Shown here: positions 1 to 13,861 of the stretch, piece after piece
Layout of the letters: each line of letters begins with the position of its first letter
Numbering within the stretch: the first letter of the stretch is position 1
Assembly: GCA_039881145.1 (NCBI GenBank)
Contig: JAYKKI010000064.1
Span: forward strand, 434,001 to 498,000
DNA length: 64,000 nucleotides
Source of the DNA: Druceiella hillmani
Taxonomy: Eukaryota > Arthropoda > Insecta > Lepidoptera > Hepialidae
Direction of reading: 5' to 3'
The notes under the pieces: generated by a model
The model's database searches: none
Seen by the model: the letters and a program-made list of their open reading frames with translations, nothing else
What the model was told of the DNA's origin: nothing
Position numbers and translations under genes: made by a program

Positions 1-1248
1 ACATGTTGAAAGACTTTTACTTACTGGGAAAATCTGCTTTAAAAAGATAAAATTCAACCAGAAAAAAAAAATGTAAAACTTATAAGACTTTTCCTTCACA
101 CTTTTAAATAGATAAATGCAAGTCTGAATGTATTAAAAACTTCATCTACTCAGACTGTAATGTTAAGTTTTGAAGTGACAGACAACACTTCAGAAAACTA
201 ATAAAATTTCAAAAATGAAGAAAATACATTTTTCAAACTAATTACTTCTTTTATGCTATGTTCTTTTTCTCTGGATGAAATTTCGAATTTTTATATTAAA
301 TGATTTCCATGAAAATGGGCAAATAGACGGACACCAAATTGATTCTATAAATGTTTCATTTTGAAAATTTTGGCATAAGCACTAAAAATTAATTTATATT
401 CAACTTACCTTCGATGTTATGAATTGCATGATAAAACTATTGAAAGCGGGAGAGAAGTCGTAATTTCTATACTAATTCATACATGCACTTAAATGATAGT
501 ATTGTAAAAAATTGTAACTTTCGAATATAGGATTTTGTCAAATAGAAAGAGTCTGTTTAATGCTGCAGAGCAAACATTTCTTAAAATTTCATTTCCACTT
601 AATAATTGGATACTTAATTTCATAACGGCATTATCATTTCCTTAAAAGTTAAAACTTGAATATTTTGGAGGAGTGGGTAAAAAAACCAAAATTACAGTAT
701 TTTAGTATTTGCAACTGTTTTTTTCATATTGTACTTATATAACATACAATTTGAAACAACATTTTTCATAATGCCAGAGCAATTTCTTCTTAGTCAATTT
801 TAGTTTTAAGGAATAATACGCAAAACTAGTTTAATAGTTTTCTTTAATTCCATTATTATAATTTTGTCTTACTGAAACACTTATTAAAGCTTAATACAAA
901 GAAATAATTCACCAACCCAAAATTATACTTAGAAGTTCACTTGTTTTCTGGATAATTGACATTAAGGATTTACAATAGGCTATAACTGTTTTTAACTAGA
1001 CTATCATGTACTGTCCGTCTTTGTTTTCAACTTATTAAATATGTTTGGTGCATTTCATTAAAATCATGACGACTAAATAATTCTCAATGTAGCTTAGTAT
1101 AATACATAAATAAATAAGTTATGGAAAATGTTGGAAAATCATGTGTCTCCCAAGTGGTTTTCTAAGGTTAATTACCTTAATTTTCACGATAATACAGTGA
1201 TTCAAAAACAAATTTCGTAATCTGTCTAGATGATTACTAGTTTCAGGA
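1..1248. other. noncoding, nothing recognised
   Basis: AT-rich sequence without a supported gene, repeat or RNA. Confidence 0.6.
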
Positions 1249-2312
1249 CAAAGGGTCTAGCGGTACTTTCATGGTGAAACTGCCCTTGATAGAAACCTAT
1301 ATTGTTACCTATTCTGTATTGTAGAGGAGGCTAAAAGTATTTGATACAGATGATATTACCTGTCTATCTTGGTTAATCGTGGAGATATTTAAAAAAGTGT
1401 CCTATGACAATTTTTTTCAAAGCATTATATCTAAGTACATTTTAAAATTAGGAAAATGAAACTAAATGTATGTGTTTTGGTGTATTTTACTATTTATTCC
1501 ACGATAGTTTCCGATCAGCCACGCCTAAACAAAAATATTAGAAAATTGTAAATAAAAATGTTAGTAACCAATTTCTATAAGATGTAATTAAATCACTATT
1601 TTTAAAAAAATTATAGTATTTCCCTATATGTCGCCCAGAAGTTTGCCAAGTTTCATTAAAATCCAAGTGGTGCAACATATTAAAAAATATTAAGATAAAT
1701 TTACATGTACTCCAGGGCATTAAACATAATCGTTATTATTATATTCACAGATATTACAGCTTAAAAATTCCCTAATACTTATAAGTACAAAAGACTTGCG
1801 TATGTGCTTAATTATGAATGATTTCAGCTCCCCATGCATTAGTGTTCCACGCACTGGTCATGTCCGTACATATTAATATGTTTACGTCCATATTATGAAT
1901 TAGCATGTAACTGTGTTGGTGCTATTCTTATTTACTCAGTTTTGCAAGTTCTAATTGATAACATATTGTTAGAGATTATCATTATACAGGTAGTTTCCAC
2001 TCACAAGTACTGTGTATTATGTAACTCAAAATCTAATATCAAAACAATACCAACAGAGGCTCGATATCAAGCACAATATTTAATAAAAAACAAGATTGCA
2101 TATAGTTTCATTTTTCCAACTTTAAAAGTTATTTACGCTTTGAGAAAAAGTTGTCATCAGACACTTTTTTAAATATCTCCACTATTAACCAATATAGATA
2201 GATAATATCTTTTGTATCAAATATGTTTAGCCTCCTCTACAAAACAGTATAGGTAATGATATAGGTTTCTAACGGAGCAAGTATCACCATGGAAGTAAAG
2301 CTAGACCCTTTA
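1249..2312. repeat. long inverted repeat, arms about 220 bp
   Basis: The left arm, about 1249..1470, pairs with the right arm, about 2098..2312, at roughly 80 percent identity. It includes the shared GTAGAGGAGGCTAAA and GTGGAGATATTTAAAAAAGT blocks. The spacer of about 630 bp has no recognised gene. It could be the ends of a non-autonomous DNA transposon. Confidence 0.65.
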
Positions 2313-5038
2313 CATAAGTGAATAGTTTCCTTAAAACGCTATTCAACATATTAATACATTGTTACAGTAACACAAAGCAAAATATTAATTGATTAATACT
2401 GTGAATGCTAAGAGTACTAAAAAAAAAATTATTTTCTTGTTCAGAAACACTGAACTAGAAAATAATTTTTTTTGTTACAAGTTATATTGAATGAGGGCAG
2501 ATAATTGTTAGAATGATATAACTTTAACTTCGTGTCCATGCCCTCTTCCAGGCAAATTATAGTTAAGGCATTTTTTGACACAAGACACTTTAGGTAATGT
2601 TTAAAAATGGTTCAGTTAATTTTATACAATTCAAAACCATAAATAATACAAAATTCTAAATTAACCACATATTGAATGGTTAAGCCTGTTTAATAAAACA
2701 AATAAAACATTTCCATAACTCATTTTAGACACCAATATTAATTTTACATCCCAGAAATACTAAACACTTTAGACAGAGATCTTAAACAAAATGAAGTAAA
2801 GAACTACAAATAATTTTTTGAATTCATATAAAAAATTTCGTAACATATTTCTAAAAATTAATATCAAATATCTGGCCTAAATGTAGAGTTATTTTGTTTA
2901 ACACATTGTTTATAGTTTCAACGTGTGCAAATCATAATATTACTTTATTTTTTTACATAATTTATTTCTTACCTAATGATATTTTGCTTTCAAGGATTAA
3001 CATAGTGAAAGCTAGAACAATACAAACACTTGCCTAAGAAAATCTCCAAACCAAACAAAAAAAACTAACAGAAAAATGCACTTTTAAAAATTTTATCATT
3101 ACCCATAAATAAAAAAAATCAATTAGCCCCTCTAGTCAAGCTGCACCCAAATGAACATCATTTCTTTCAAAATATATTTCATACAATTCTCTGCCTGCTA
3201 AAAGATATTTCATTATGACATGACAATAAAAAAGATTAAGAAAATATTAAATAATCTCCTAGTAGGTTATCCTGTAAAGGAGTTTGGATGTCAAAAACGT
3301 AAGAAACCATTATACTTTGGAACTAAAGCAAAAAATGTATCGCATTAAAATCCAAAAATGTTTTAACCACTAGAGAAATGGGCTCTATCAACGCGATAAA
3401 ACTTTACTTGATATTCTGGAAACATTTTACATTTGACGACATGCAAAACATTTGGAAACTACTAGAAAATTCTGTAATTCGGTAGTGAGTTTTCATAGCT
3501 GGGCGTGTTGCAGTCATTTAGCCTAAAACCAGGGATTAAATAGTGGATGCGATCACTGATGTATTTTTTGTTTAATAAAAGATGGCAATAAAATTGGTGC
3601 TAGCTATATATTTTTAAATATTACTCTGAACATAAAGAATATACTAGGCAGATAATTAAAAAATTAAATTGTTTAGGAATTGCAGCACTGGAAAGCAAAA
3701 CAAAGCATATACAGGTAAATGTGCAGGTATTTAACAATACACGAAGTCAGTTCTGTGAACAGAAAGCCATTATCTATGCCTAAACTAATAAAGAAGACAG
3801 CAGCAAGAATATGATGGAAGGAATGAAACACACTTGCAAAATTACATTCTAATAATATTTTCAAAACAAATAATATCAAGTTTACAATGACATAAACAAA
3901 ATATGTGTGACCTCTATACTTCTTATTAAATTTTGAAAGATTCAGAAAAAGTATTTAATACGACTGAAAGAAAATATTTTAATAAAATGGAAAAGAAAAA
4001 TTATAAATTACTCCCCAAGACAACTTTAATTGCCGCGTGCTACTTTCACTAAATAGTGAGACTATTTACGTAAAGGGGAAATGTCCACATTTCATTATAA
4101 GTCTAAAATAAACGTATGTAATTTTACAATATATAAATCTATGAAAATCTAATGCAAATGTTTAGACTGGAATGAATATAGAAAGTTTGCGGAGAATCAA
4201 TGAGTTGTGTCTTGTGTTTTCTAAAAATAGCTTGCAGTCAATTAATGAAAAAGATTTTTAATTTAGCTACAATTATCTTGAAGAATGAATTTACATTTAC
4301 CACGCGCAAACCAACTTTAAAGCGAAAAACATTGCTCAGATTTTTAGATTATAAATGTACTCTAAATACAAATAGTCATATTAGTTTTAGAATGTAAAAC
4401 ATGTAAAGAAGTAAAGAGTAACAAAAAGTGTAAAGAGTAATGTGAAAATTAGTCATGAGATAAATTTCAGTTGTCCTAATTACCATTAATTCGTTAAATA
4501 AGCTGCTGTTTGAATGAGACATATGACTCATGACTGTAGAAACCAAGGATGGATACATCTTCAAAAGCAGTACGATATGAAATAGATATATTTTGGTTTA
4601 CATCAAATTTGCTTATATATAATTAAACAAAATTATGAACAATATTTAAATATCTTAAGAAAACAAATTACACTCTTAGCAAAATTTCTGAGTTCAGAGA
4701 TCGTTTCTGATAAAAAAAAACTATTTTAGTAAGTACATGAATGTATTTGTTCATTTGTATAAATTAGATATGAAGTCCAATTTATAAAAAAGATATGTGT
4801 TATCTTGACAACAGTAGTTATCTTGACAACAGTAGGTACATTTTATTCCATTAATATCAGCTCAATCTAAAAGCAGCATTTGACTCGTACTGAAACCTTA
4901 TCGATATGACCACATACTACGAGCTGCTGAATGTTTGTCTAAGAGAGACAGTTGTATATAATTCAAATGTTAAGACCCTGACATCATTTGTTAATGAATA
5001 ATCAACCCTTAAAGAAGTAAATCTGAAAGAGAACTGCG
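2313..5038. other. noncoding, nothing recognised
   Basis: AT-rich sequence. Short open frames on both strands show no family motif. One at 3879..3673 (minus) is mildly hydrophobic but lacks a usable splice structure. Confidence 0.55.
4800..4835. repeat. 18-bp unit duplicated in tandem
   Basis: TTATCTTGACAACAGTAG occurs twice in direct succession. It is an isolated short duplication. Confidence 0.7.
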
Positions 5039-5371
5039 AACAAAGACCAAAACAAAATACACACTGTGATTAAATTCCTTACTAAGCAAGGAAAAACGGT
5101 TTAAATCATAATGAGTGAGATGCGAGATCTTTACGGGGATTGTTGCCCTAGTAAAACCTTGGTTTACAAGTAGTATGGTCTATTTAACCAAGGTTTAAAC
5201 TTGATTGAAGACGACCTCTGCCTAGAAAGTCTGATTGAGGCCACCACGTCGGGTATTATTGAAAAAGTTGATAACCTTTTATCAGAAGTTGCTTATCTGA
5301 AAAACAGACAACTTTCTGCATTAGTTGGTTTATCAGATACAGTAATTTTGGGAATTAAGAAAAAAAGATAA
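5039..5371 (+). pseudogene. mariner-like transposase N-terminal (HTH) fragment
   Basis: One plus frame reads through 111 codons with only two stops (gtttaa near 5101 and aagtag near 5173). It gives HTVIKFLTKQGKT, then MSEMRDLYGDCCPSKTLVYK, then YGLFNQGLNLIEDDL and EATTSGIIEKVDNLLSE. This is the paired helix-turn-helix DNA-binding region of mariner-type transposases, with the typical LFNQGR.S.EDDPR..RP pattern partly eroded. The DDE half is absent. The segment lies just downstream of the last exon of the first receptor gene. Confidence 0.65.
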
Positions 5372-5679
5372 TTTAAAAATTTCCAAAAATAATTTTATGT
5401 ATTTGACCATATAAACAAAATAAATTTTGTGGAAAACAATGTCTACTGACATTGTAAAAACAAAAATTAATAATTAATGGAAAAATCAAAATACACATTT
5501 TAGCTACGGTTTAATCTGTTGAAAAACCTTTGCCTGCCTTCTGCTTTTTTTCACTTTGGCCTGGATGACGTGTGTCAAACTCAGTTTTTATAAAAAATTA
5601 CTGCGAAGAAAGCAAAATATAACAAATTTAAATAACTCACATCAATGACAAATTAAAATAATAAGATCGAAATTTCAAC

Positions 5680-8600
5680 TTATTCATTCATCCGTAGGCC
5701 TGTTAGCTGAACAATAACGATAATATACGTAGCAATGAGATTGAAAAAACTTGGCAGCAACGCTATTCGTAAATCAAAGAGCTGACACACTGCAAAATTT
5801 CCCTTGTTGTCCTGATGTATGACTTCTTCAAGCATTTGCAATTTTTCATCAAACTGAGGACCTTAAATAATAAAAAAAAGTTAGATGCACTGTATACAAT
5901 TTCATTTTCACTTAAATTAAATTTTTTACTAATTGGAATAAAATGGTCTAAACCAAATACTTATACGACTCGTAAAGCACAATTAAATTATATGGAATTT
6001 AAAAATAGTCTTATTTATATAAACATAACAATTTGCAATTTATGCAAAAATCTTGAGTGACCATCAAACTGATATCAATGAAACTTTTGTCATTACTTAT
6101 TCTCTCAATTTGAACAAATGAATCATATAAATCTGCATTACTCTAATGCACAAATTTTAAATCAAATTACGATATATCCCTTGACTTACATTGTTTCACT
6201 TAAAATATTGATAAAACCACAATAGATATATATTAATGATGTAAATTTATTCTAAAAACTTGTCATTAGATAAAAGACAGTGTTTTGTTTGTGAAGATGT
6301 TGAGGTAATATGAGCGTGAATGAAAGAAAATACTTACATCTATGAAAAACCTACTAATGTAAACAAAAAATTGTTTGTTTTAATTTTGGGAAAATTTTTC
6401 AGGAAAAATATTATAATATCAGGTACGGAAATAGTACTAATAAATGTTCAAAAATAAACAATATTTTATTTCATTCATCATTGGTTTGGATCACCATTAG
6501 ACAAATGTGATTACTTTCTACAATGACTTTTATTTTATATTGGACATAGCCAACGACTTCTACTATATTTTATTTGTAGAATATATGATACTTTATTTTA
6601 ATGGTGGAATTTTACTTCAATAATATAATTACTTCAAAAACACCCTTGACTAGGGCAAAGCAATATTATATCTCAGCTTGAACTTTACCCCGAATAGCTG
6701 CAATGGGTTCAACCATTTCTATTTATTACTTTTATGATTGTACTCTTTTGTCTTACTGCTTCGGTGCTAATAATTGAATCCTAGGTTCCTTACAAAATGT
6801 TTCATAAAAGAAATTATTTTTTATTTTAATTTATTTCTTAATATTGCCAAAGTTTTTCAAATCGGCCTGTAGTTTTCACATGATGCTAAGCAAACAGGCA
6901 AGTTGCTAAACAAAAAGACAGACTATATATCCTTTAGGAAATAAGTAACAGGTACAAAAGACAGCCTACATTTTAATGTTTCATACAAATCAGTCGAGTA
7001 TTTTTTTCATAATTAATTATGAGAGGCCTAAATAGCATATTCCACAATTTTTTTTAAAAATATCTTTAATTTAGGTTAATGTGTGGTTCAAAATGCCGAT
7101 TTTTAAACAACACATAAAAAAAATGTCAAGATAATATTTGGAATTCAAGACTTGCTATTAAATAGATCCAGAATTTATTCTAGATTTAAACTCTATGATC
7201 ACATTTATTCAAATAATAATGGTTTTTGACACAGCACCAAGCCTTTTATGGGGATGGTTGTTCTATTGTTGTTCTGATAGTAATTGCAACCATTATCGAT
7301 GCATGTAGTACCATATGTATATGTATAAATGAACAAAAAATACATTAGAAATCAAACTTATTGATTAAGGAAAAGTATATAATTGGTAAAAATGAAAGTT
7401 GCTTGAAAATTTTATGTCTGTTTTGATTATTTCTTGAGTCTTTTTTCATTAGTTGTCAAATAAAATAATATTTTCTATGGTATTTTTAAATAAATGAAAT
7501 ATGGATAATGTTTCATTTATTTAAAAATAGAAAATCTTACTTTCACTTTTTTACAGATAATGAAAAAAGTCTCAAGAAATAATTAAAACAAAGACAACAT
7601 TTTGAAGCAACCTTCATTTTTACCAATTATATACTTTTCCTTAATCAATAAGTTTCACACTCATTAATCCACATTGAATATTAATTTTAATTAAACATTT
7701 TTAAATAATAATCAACTATTTTGCACATCAATATTCTGTATACATTGTACCATCGAGATAAATCAAGTAACCATTAGTTTATATTAATGATACAGTCTTT
7801 ATTCAATCTCATAGAATCAACTTATTATATACTTACTATTCATAAGCTTCATCGTCTGTACTGCAATTCAGACAAATAAAAAAATTAATGTCGTCCAAAA
7901 CCAATTCTCACACATGACGCATTCAATCCGTTGTTATCTTGCCAGTGAATTGGAACAGGAATCGCAGAAAATGATACAATACCATTCTGGGCTATCATTT
8001 CCTTTTTACAAGTTCTTTAACATTCTTTGATTTACATTTAGCTTTACCCTTCCCTTGCCCTTTCTGGTTCACTTTTCCTTTGTGTTACATTTGTCTTTCT
8101 CTCTTCTTGCCTTTCTGTTCAGCTAAAGCCAAAATTGCCAATTTTCTTAATAAAGTGATCTATAACGGTGAGGAACTCTGTTGCGGTCAACCGTCTAGAG
8201 CTATTCCCAGCTCCGATCTTCTCAAGCGGTCCAATACGAATGAACAATCTTTGTATTTAAGGCAGGGAAAAACAAAAATAGACAGTACGGTGTTTCACGC
8301 TGCACTTGCTGCTAATGCTAGTTAATTAAAAAAATTATGGCACCTATTTCATGCCCTTTGAAGCCACTATTTTCTTTGGTTTTAATACAGTGGTAACTCC
8401 TATTTTTTCCGAGTCTCATATTCTTCATTGTGTTAGATTATGTTTCAGTATAACATCTCCTAGCTTTGTAAAGATTTCTTTTACATTGGGGCGGTTAAAA
8501 GAAGATACAAGGCCTGCACTTGTTGCTTTTTATGGACAAAGATGAGTTTCTTTTCAGGAAGTCTGTAAGCCAATCTGCTCCAGCTTTCTTATTTTTATTT

Positions 8601-11600
8601 GTGGCATGAAAAGCTGTAATTTTAGGCATATTAAACTTCACAGCACAATTGAATGCCAACTTCCTCACTCCTACTGGCAGGAGATCAAAGTAAATCGACG
8701 CACATTTCAACAAATATTCAGCCAATGTTTTTCTCACGGTCTGACTAAAAATAATTCTCTATGGTATTTCCAACTGATAAAATCAAGTCACATATAAATG
8801 AATATAAAACTGATCGAAAAAACCAAAAAGTTTAAGCAGGAAAAAATACTCTTGTTGCCTTCAAGGTGTGACTAGAATAGCTTCGGCAAAATATTGCTAT
8901 CTCTTTTCTTCATGAAGTTATTTGTATCGGAACAACATGCACTTTGAACCACAGCCTCCCTAACACACATAATTATTATTGTCACAATTTTGTATAGTAT
9001 GTAGATACTACAATTTGTATTTGTATTTTTTTCTGACATGTGTCGAAATCACTCCTACTGAATATATTAAATTTATATAATGTATATAATTATATTAAAT
9101 TTCATTGTATAACTAATAACCTTTACTTTGGTTTTTTAAATAATTCAGTAAAATTTGTCAAACCTAAATGAGTCATTTAGGCTTTATTGGCATACATACA
9201 TATACTGTAAAAATATTGTTTAAACTATTGTACAAATTCTTCAATATTGTTTCAAATAGAAATGTGGGTGCATATTATTGAAGGGCTATAGAAAAATCCT
9301 ATATGGGATTACATGAAACTTTATCACATATGTGCCATAATGTTTTCTGAAATTTAAAAATTCCACTACCAAAGAGATATTTCAAGGACTGGATTTTTTA
9401 GCAATATATAATATAGCGTAATCGATGACGTTCACAACTAGTCCAAGAAGTAATTGTGCAAGTATGATTTGTTTATATTACGCATCACACATGACAATTA
9501 TCTATACATTGGTTGACTTGCTTATAACGAGTGTCTAACAAGTCCTCAGCTCAGAACCATTACGCTACTTTAGCAATTATTTATAAAGTATAGATGGAAA
9601 CATTTAAGTTTATGATAATAAGAAATGTTTCTGTTGTAATTCTTATTCAATATAATCAATTGTTGACAAGTTACAGGATTATTTCATGTCAAAGATGTAA
9701 TTTTGATTGATTCACAATTATGAGTAATCAAATAATAAATATTACTTTAGTACTGAACAGCATATATTTCGTTATCACTGTCCTATATTTAGATGGTTTT
9801 ACATCAATCCATGTAGACATACATCCAATTTATCAAGTCATAGATTGCTTTGCAGCTGATCTATACGAAATTAGTCTGTTGGTCAAGAGCATGTATGGTA
9901 AAACTCTAAAATAATATTGGATAAAGCATTGAAAAAATATACACTCAAGCTTAAACTTAAAAAGTACCCAAATATTTTGTTCGGGATTTGCAATCAATAT
10001 CATTCTCTTGTCTTCACGCAGCATAAATTAGACTTCTATCAGAAGCCAATTTTCGTATTTCCTTATAAATACCCTTAGGGCTGATGATAATGAAGACTTC
10101 TGATATTTTTTGATAAAAAGAAGATTTGTTCAAGAAATGTTTATAATTGAAATTTCTCTCCAAATTTTCTTTCGCCCAAGTAAGTCTTTCTTTACATGTT
10201 TTTAGGACAATAACGGTTTGTTTACTGTATGTGCACCTAAAATTTTCACTTTGTGAACCAATAATGGCTACTTATTGTATCACAGAACACATTTTGACTC
10301 TTTCCACACGAAATTGTCTGCTAGTCAAGGATTTTCTTTCCTTATTTTTTGAAGACTTTTTTTCTTAAGTTGGAATAGTCTTTCACCCACTTACCCACAA
10401 AAATCTTTGACATCTTCATGTATTTAGCAGCAGCCCAATGTGACATTTCAGCACATATTGATGCAAACAGAAAAAAATAATTTTGTAATGTGATACATTC
10501 CGAGCACTATAAAAATATATGCTCTTTTACAACCAAGTCCGAATGACAACCAAGGCCTTCAGTATAAAATCTGTACAGGAAAAGTCCTGTCAATTGCTCA
10601 TGTTTGAATATACCTGGTAATAGTATCCAGAAAAAAAATTGGCCGTATATGCTTTTATCAGACATTTTCAAATTGTATGATGTGCAAATTATATAATCTG
10701 ACCTTCAAGTTATCGAAAAATTGTTGAAGTAAACAAAATATTCATTACGTTTTATTAGGGGAACATAAATTGTAAAATGCTTTACATGACAGAGAGAAAT
10801 AAAAAACAACAAAATATCAGCTCAAATAATTGAACAGTGAAGAGAGAATGAAATATAAAAAAATAACAAATAAATTTTAACATAATAGCAAAGGCTTCTA
10901 AATTAGTAAACGCATTAACTTAGTTTGGATCCTTCACCAGTTCTAACTCAAAAAACATTTTGCATTCAGATGACAGGAAATGATGCTACTTATATGACAT
11001 AAATCAATTTTGTAAAGTGAGAGTATCGTAAAACATAACTGGCATATAAATACAGATACTTACGCATTTGAGGTGAGAGTCTCAGCTTCGCAATTATTAT
11101 TCTCAATATGCGAAATTCGAGAATCAACATCTCACGGAAGGTGCAGATAACTATAAGGACGACGGTATTATACATCAGCCATAAAAAAAAGTGAATAATT
11201 TTTCCTTTATGTAAATGCTGAAATATTGTTTGGTTAGTAGCAAATTTTGCACAGAGAATATTTTAAAATCTACAAATAATTGATCGTAATTGTAAGAGTA
11301 GTTGATACATATGTAAAGCGAGGAGGACAACTTAATACATGCTGTCTGAGACAAAATCAAAATGAACATAGTAACTGCGATGTGACTGATACTTACGTCA
11401 TGCATATACATGTACAGCACAATTTTAATACCATTAATGGATGAGAAGAAAATTACAATGACTAGCTGAATTACCTGAAATGGAATTTAAACATGTATAC
11501 AGATTAGTGTAAAAAAAAATTCTTAAATGTTTCATTTCTTTACATGTTATACCTGTAAATTAAACATTTTGTTAAGTTTATTGCACAATTCATTTACTAC

Positions 11601-12326
11601 AGTCAATAAGTTTGGTAAAATTAATATAAACATAGGATCTCCTGAAACATCAAAATGGCCATCACCATTTAATCTGTTCCAGACTGTCACTCGGATTAAA
11701 TTTTCACAGTTTGCATCATTACGAAATATATCTCGACTCATACGTTTCAAGTAATCATTTACCGTTTTCAACTTGTGAATAATAGCATTTGTAAGTATAC
11801 ACATTAATAGCAGTTCCAGTTCGTTTATTAATGAGCCAAAATAGAAAATTATGTAAAATAAACTTGGATCTTCAATACAGATAACGAAGAAAGAGGCTAA
11901 ATGGGTAGCAAATATAATAAGTATTCCCAATAGCATCATGATTTTTAATTTTTGAAAGCACGTTGTCCTAAACAAAATACTGTAATAAATAGAAATGTCA
12001 TCAAATCGCTGTAAACAATCAGCGAACAATTGTTTTTGCCAAAATTTGTCAATAGAGAAAACAAATATTAAATTTACGACATTCATTATTTGGTAAAGCC
12101 AATTTAATATATTTATTTCACTGTACACAGTGACATAGTCAGACCATATTCTTATGATGGTACCCAAAATAAGCAAATAAGTTATTGTTAAACTGTAAAT
12201 TTTTTTTAAAATTCTTTTGATTAACGGTGTTTGTTTTCCTTTTTCATGTAAAAACCGGTCAACAACTAGAACTGATTGCAATGCAAGTAGAAAATAAATA
12301 GACTCCTCTAAACAAAGACACGCCAT
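5680..12326 (-). CDS. gustatory-receptor-like gene, four exons, apparently intact
   Basis: This is a predicted seven-transmembrane insect gustatory receptor (7tm_7 family), a chemosensory ligand-gated channel of the neuron plasma membrane. The exons are 12326..11553, 11474..11397, 11217..11064 and 5861..5680, giving about 395 aa, the usual family length. Splice sites read CAG|GTATAA, TTTCAG|GTA, GAC|GTAAGT, TTTCAG|CAT, C|GTAAGT and TTTAAG|GT, with phases 0, 0 and 1 that join without a break. The ATG at 12326 is the first Met; TAG lies just upstream in frame. Exon 1 carries several hydrophobic helices. The last exon ends in ATYIIVIVQL, a version of the TYhhhhhQF motif of TM7. The third intron is 5.2 kb and holds a foldback element and transposase relics, so assignment of the last exon rests on phase, motif and the lack of a rival exon. 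The ligand is unknown. Confidence 0.8.
7354..7655. mobile_element. MITE-like element with about 100-bp inverted arms
   Basis: The left arm starts AAACTTATTGATTAAGG at 7354 and the right arm ends CCTTAATCAATAAGTTT at 7655. The arms (about 7354..7451 and 7558..7655) are over 90 percent complementary. Inside is a second inverted pair built on TTTAAATAAATGAAAT. It has no coding capacity. It lies in the third intron of the first receptor gene. No clear target-site duplication was seen. Confidence 0.75.
8100..8755 (-). pseudogene. pogo/Tigger-type transposase relic (CENPB-HTH plus DDE)
   Basis: The minus strand first encodes a CENP-B-like helix-turn-helix region, with KLAFNCAVKFNMPKI and KAGADWLTDFLKRNSSLSI (about 8700..8560). 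After a frame change comes SFNRPNVKEIFTKLGDVILK, then GVTTVLKPKKIVASKGMK, the block next to the first catalytic Asp in this superfamily. A later piece includes VIDHFIKK. The element is a cut-and-paste DNA transposon remnant lying in the long third intron of the receptor gene at 12326..5680. At least two frame changes and several stops are present. Confidence 0.7.
10362..10455 (-). pseudogene. possible helix-turn-helix transposase scrap
   Basis: The minus-strand reading WAAAKYMKMSKIFVGKWVKD has the spacing of the helix-turn-helix found at the start of Tc1-like transposases. It is short, ends in stops on the downstream side, and lies in the long receptor intron. I found no catalytic domain. Confidence 0.35.
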
Positions 12327-12593
12327 TTTCAACTAAAGATATTACTTCTTCTACCCAAAATTGATAGACAATGAAAACCCGCTTCGATAATATTCTGTGA
12401 CACACTAAGCTATACCAAAACAATTATTGATTATTGAATTTACACGTTCTGTCTAAAAGTATTTCTATTATTATTCTACATCATTTATAATAGAGGCGGT
12501 GTCATAATTTAATGAGAGTTGTATAGTTTTAAATTGTTTCTTTGCGCTTTTATGACAATTAAATTTAAATGTCAGATTTTACACGAAGTTATA

Positions 12594-12637
12594 TACATAT
12601 ATAAATATGTACATTATATATATATATATGTATGTAT

Positions 12638-12690
<53 letters not shown>

Positions 12691-12707
12691 CATACATACA
12701 TACATAC

Positions 12708-12755
<48 letters not shown>
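12594..12755. repeat. (TA)n/(TACA)n microsatellite
   Basis: This is an alternating TA run with interspersed TGTATATACATACA units. The Tyr-Ile repeat open frames on both strands are artefacts of it. It lies upstream of the first receptor gene. Confidence 0.9.
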
Positions 12756-12757
<2 letters not shown>

Positions 12758-13861
12758 CATTTGGGACACTTATTGTAACGTCTGATTTACAATTTCCACA
12801 CAATGATAATGATTAGCATTTAGTATTTGTTAATTATAAGTCATTATTATTATGACTTTACATTTAACAGCGAGGCACGAAATTTAAAAAAACAATTTGT
12901 TTTTATTTTGCTAGGTAATAATTTTTATTGTTTTTTGTGTCTTTTTATCTTCAGTCCTAAGTTTTTACTAAGTTCGTACAATTGCATGCTAATATAATAA
13001 ATAAAAAATTATATAGATATATATATACACTATTTTTGTTTGTTCCAAACCACTGACGTAAAATATGCAGTTTCAAAAAAATAAGTTGAAATCAAAATTT
13101 ATCGTTTTTTCTATACATATTTAAATGTAGGAAATCGTTAAGATACGTGTGTGATTGTTTGTTTATTAGAATGTTTATGTAAAATTTTAGATTAATAGAA
13201 ATATTTAGTTATGAAACAGCTTTTCTTAATGTCATACTAAATTACTATATAAAATATTCCATCCACTTGTATCTCTCCAAATTTCGTAATTATAACTTTA
13301 GCGGTTTAGGTCAGCGATGATGGGTCAGTCGGGACATGCATCTTTATGTATACTGATTAAAATGTGTTCCATATTTGGGGCATACTTTACATTTTTTAAC
13401 TTTCCCATAAAATCTCGCTTTAACAAAACGTGGGACTGCATGGAAAGGTTAAAAAGAATTAAGTTTTTTCTCTGTTTTATTTGCCGATTCACTGTCCTAG
13501 ATTTATTCTTGTATATTAAATTAGTGCAAATTAAATAAATATTTCGTTAACTTGGAACATTTAAACTAAATTGTTACTTGTTTCATTTTAAAATACGTAC
13601 CCCCATAATATTTACATAGCTAAACTTCCACAAGAGAATGCTCAGTTGAATAAAGCAAAGATAATCCTTAATGGGCTCAGTGGCCCAATTCAATCAACAT
13701 TGCAATTAAAACCTTATTTAAACATTTAAAGGTTAATGGTAAATTTAAAAAAAAGATATTTACCATCAAATGACCACCTCATTAAGTTTTGAATGTGATT
13801 TTATGGACATCAGGCTGATAATTTAATTTAATTTTTTTTTATTAAAATTTGTTAAATACAC
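12756..13861. other. noncoding, nothing recognised
   Basis: Sequence upstream of the first receptor gene, beyond its microsatellite. No core promoter or further exon could be identified. Confidence 0.5.

Noticed and set aside
3673..3879. Hydrophobic minus-strand frame resembling a receptor last exon
   Set aside because: No acceptor with the right phase gives a full-length exon and the TM7 motif is not convincing.
12519..12816. Tyr-Ile repeat open reading frames on both strands
   Set aside because: They are produced by the (TA)n microsatellite and have no gene structure.
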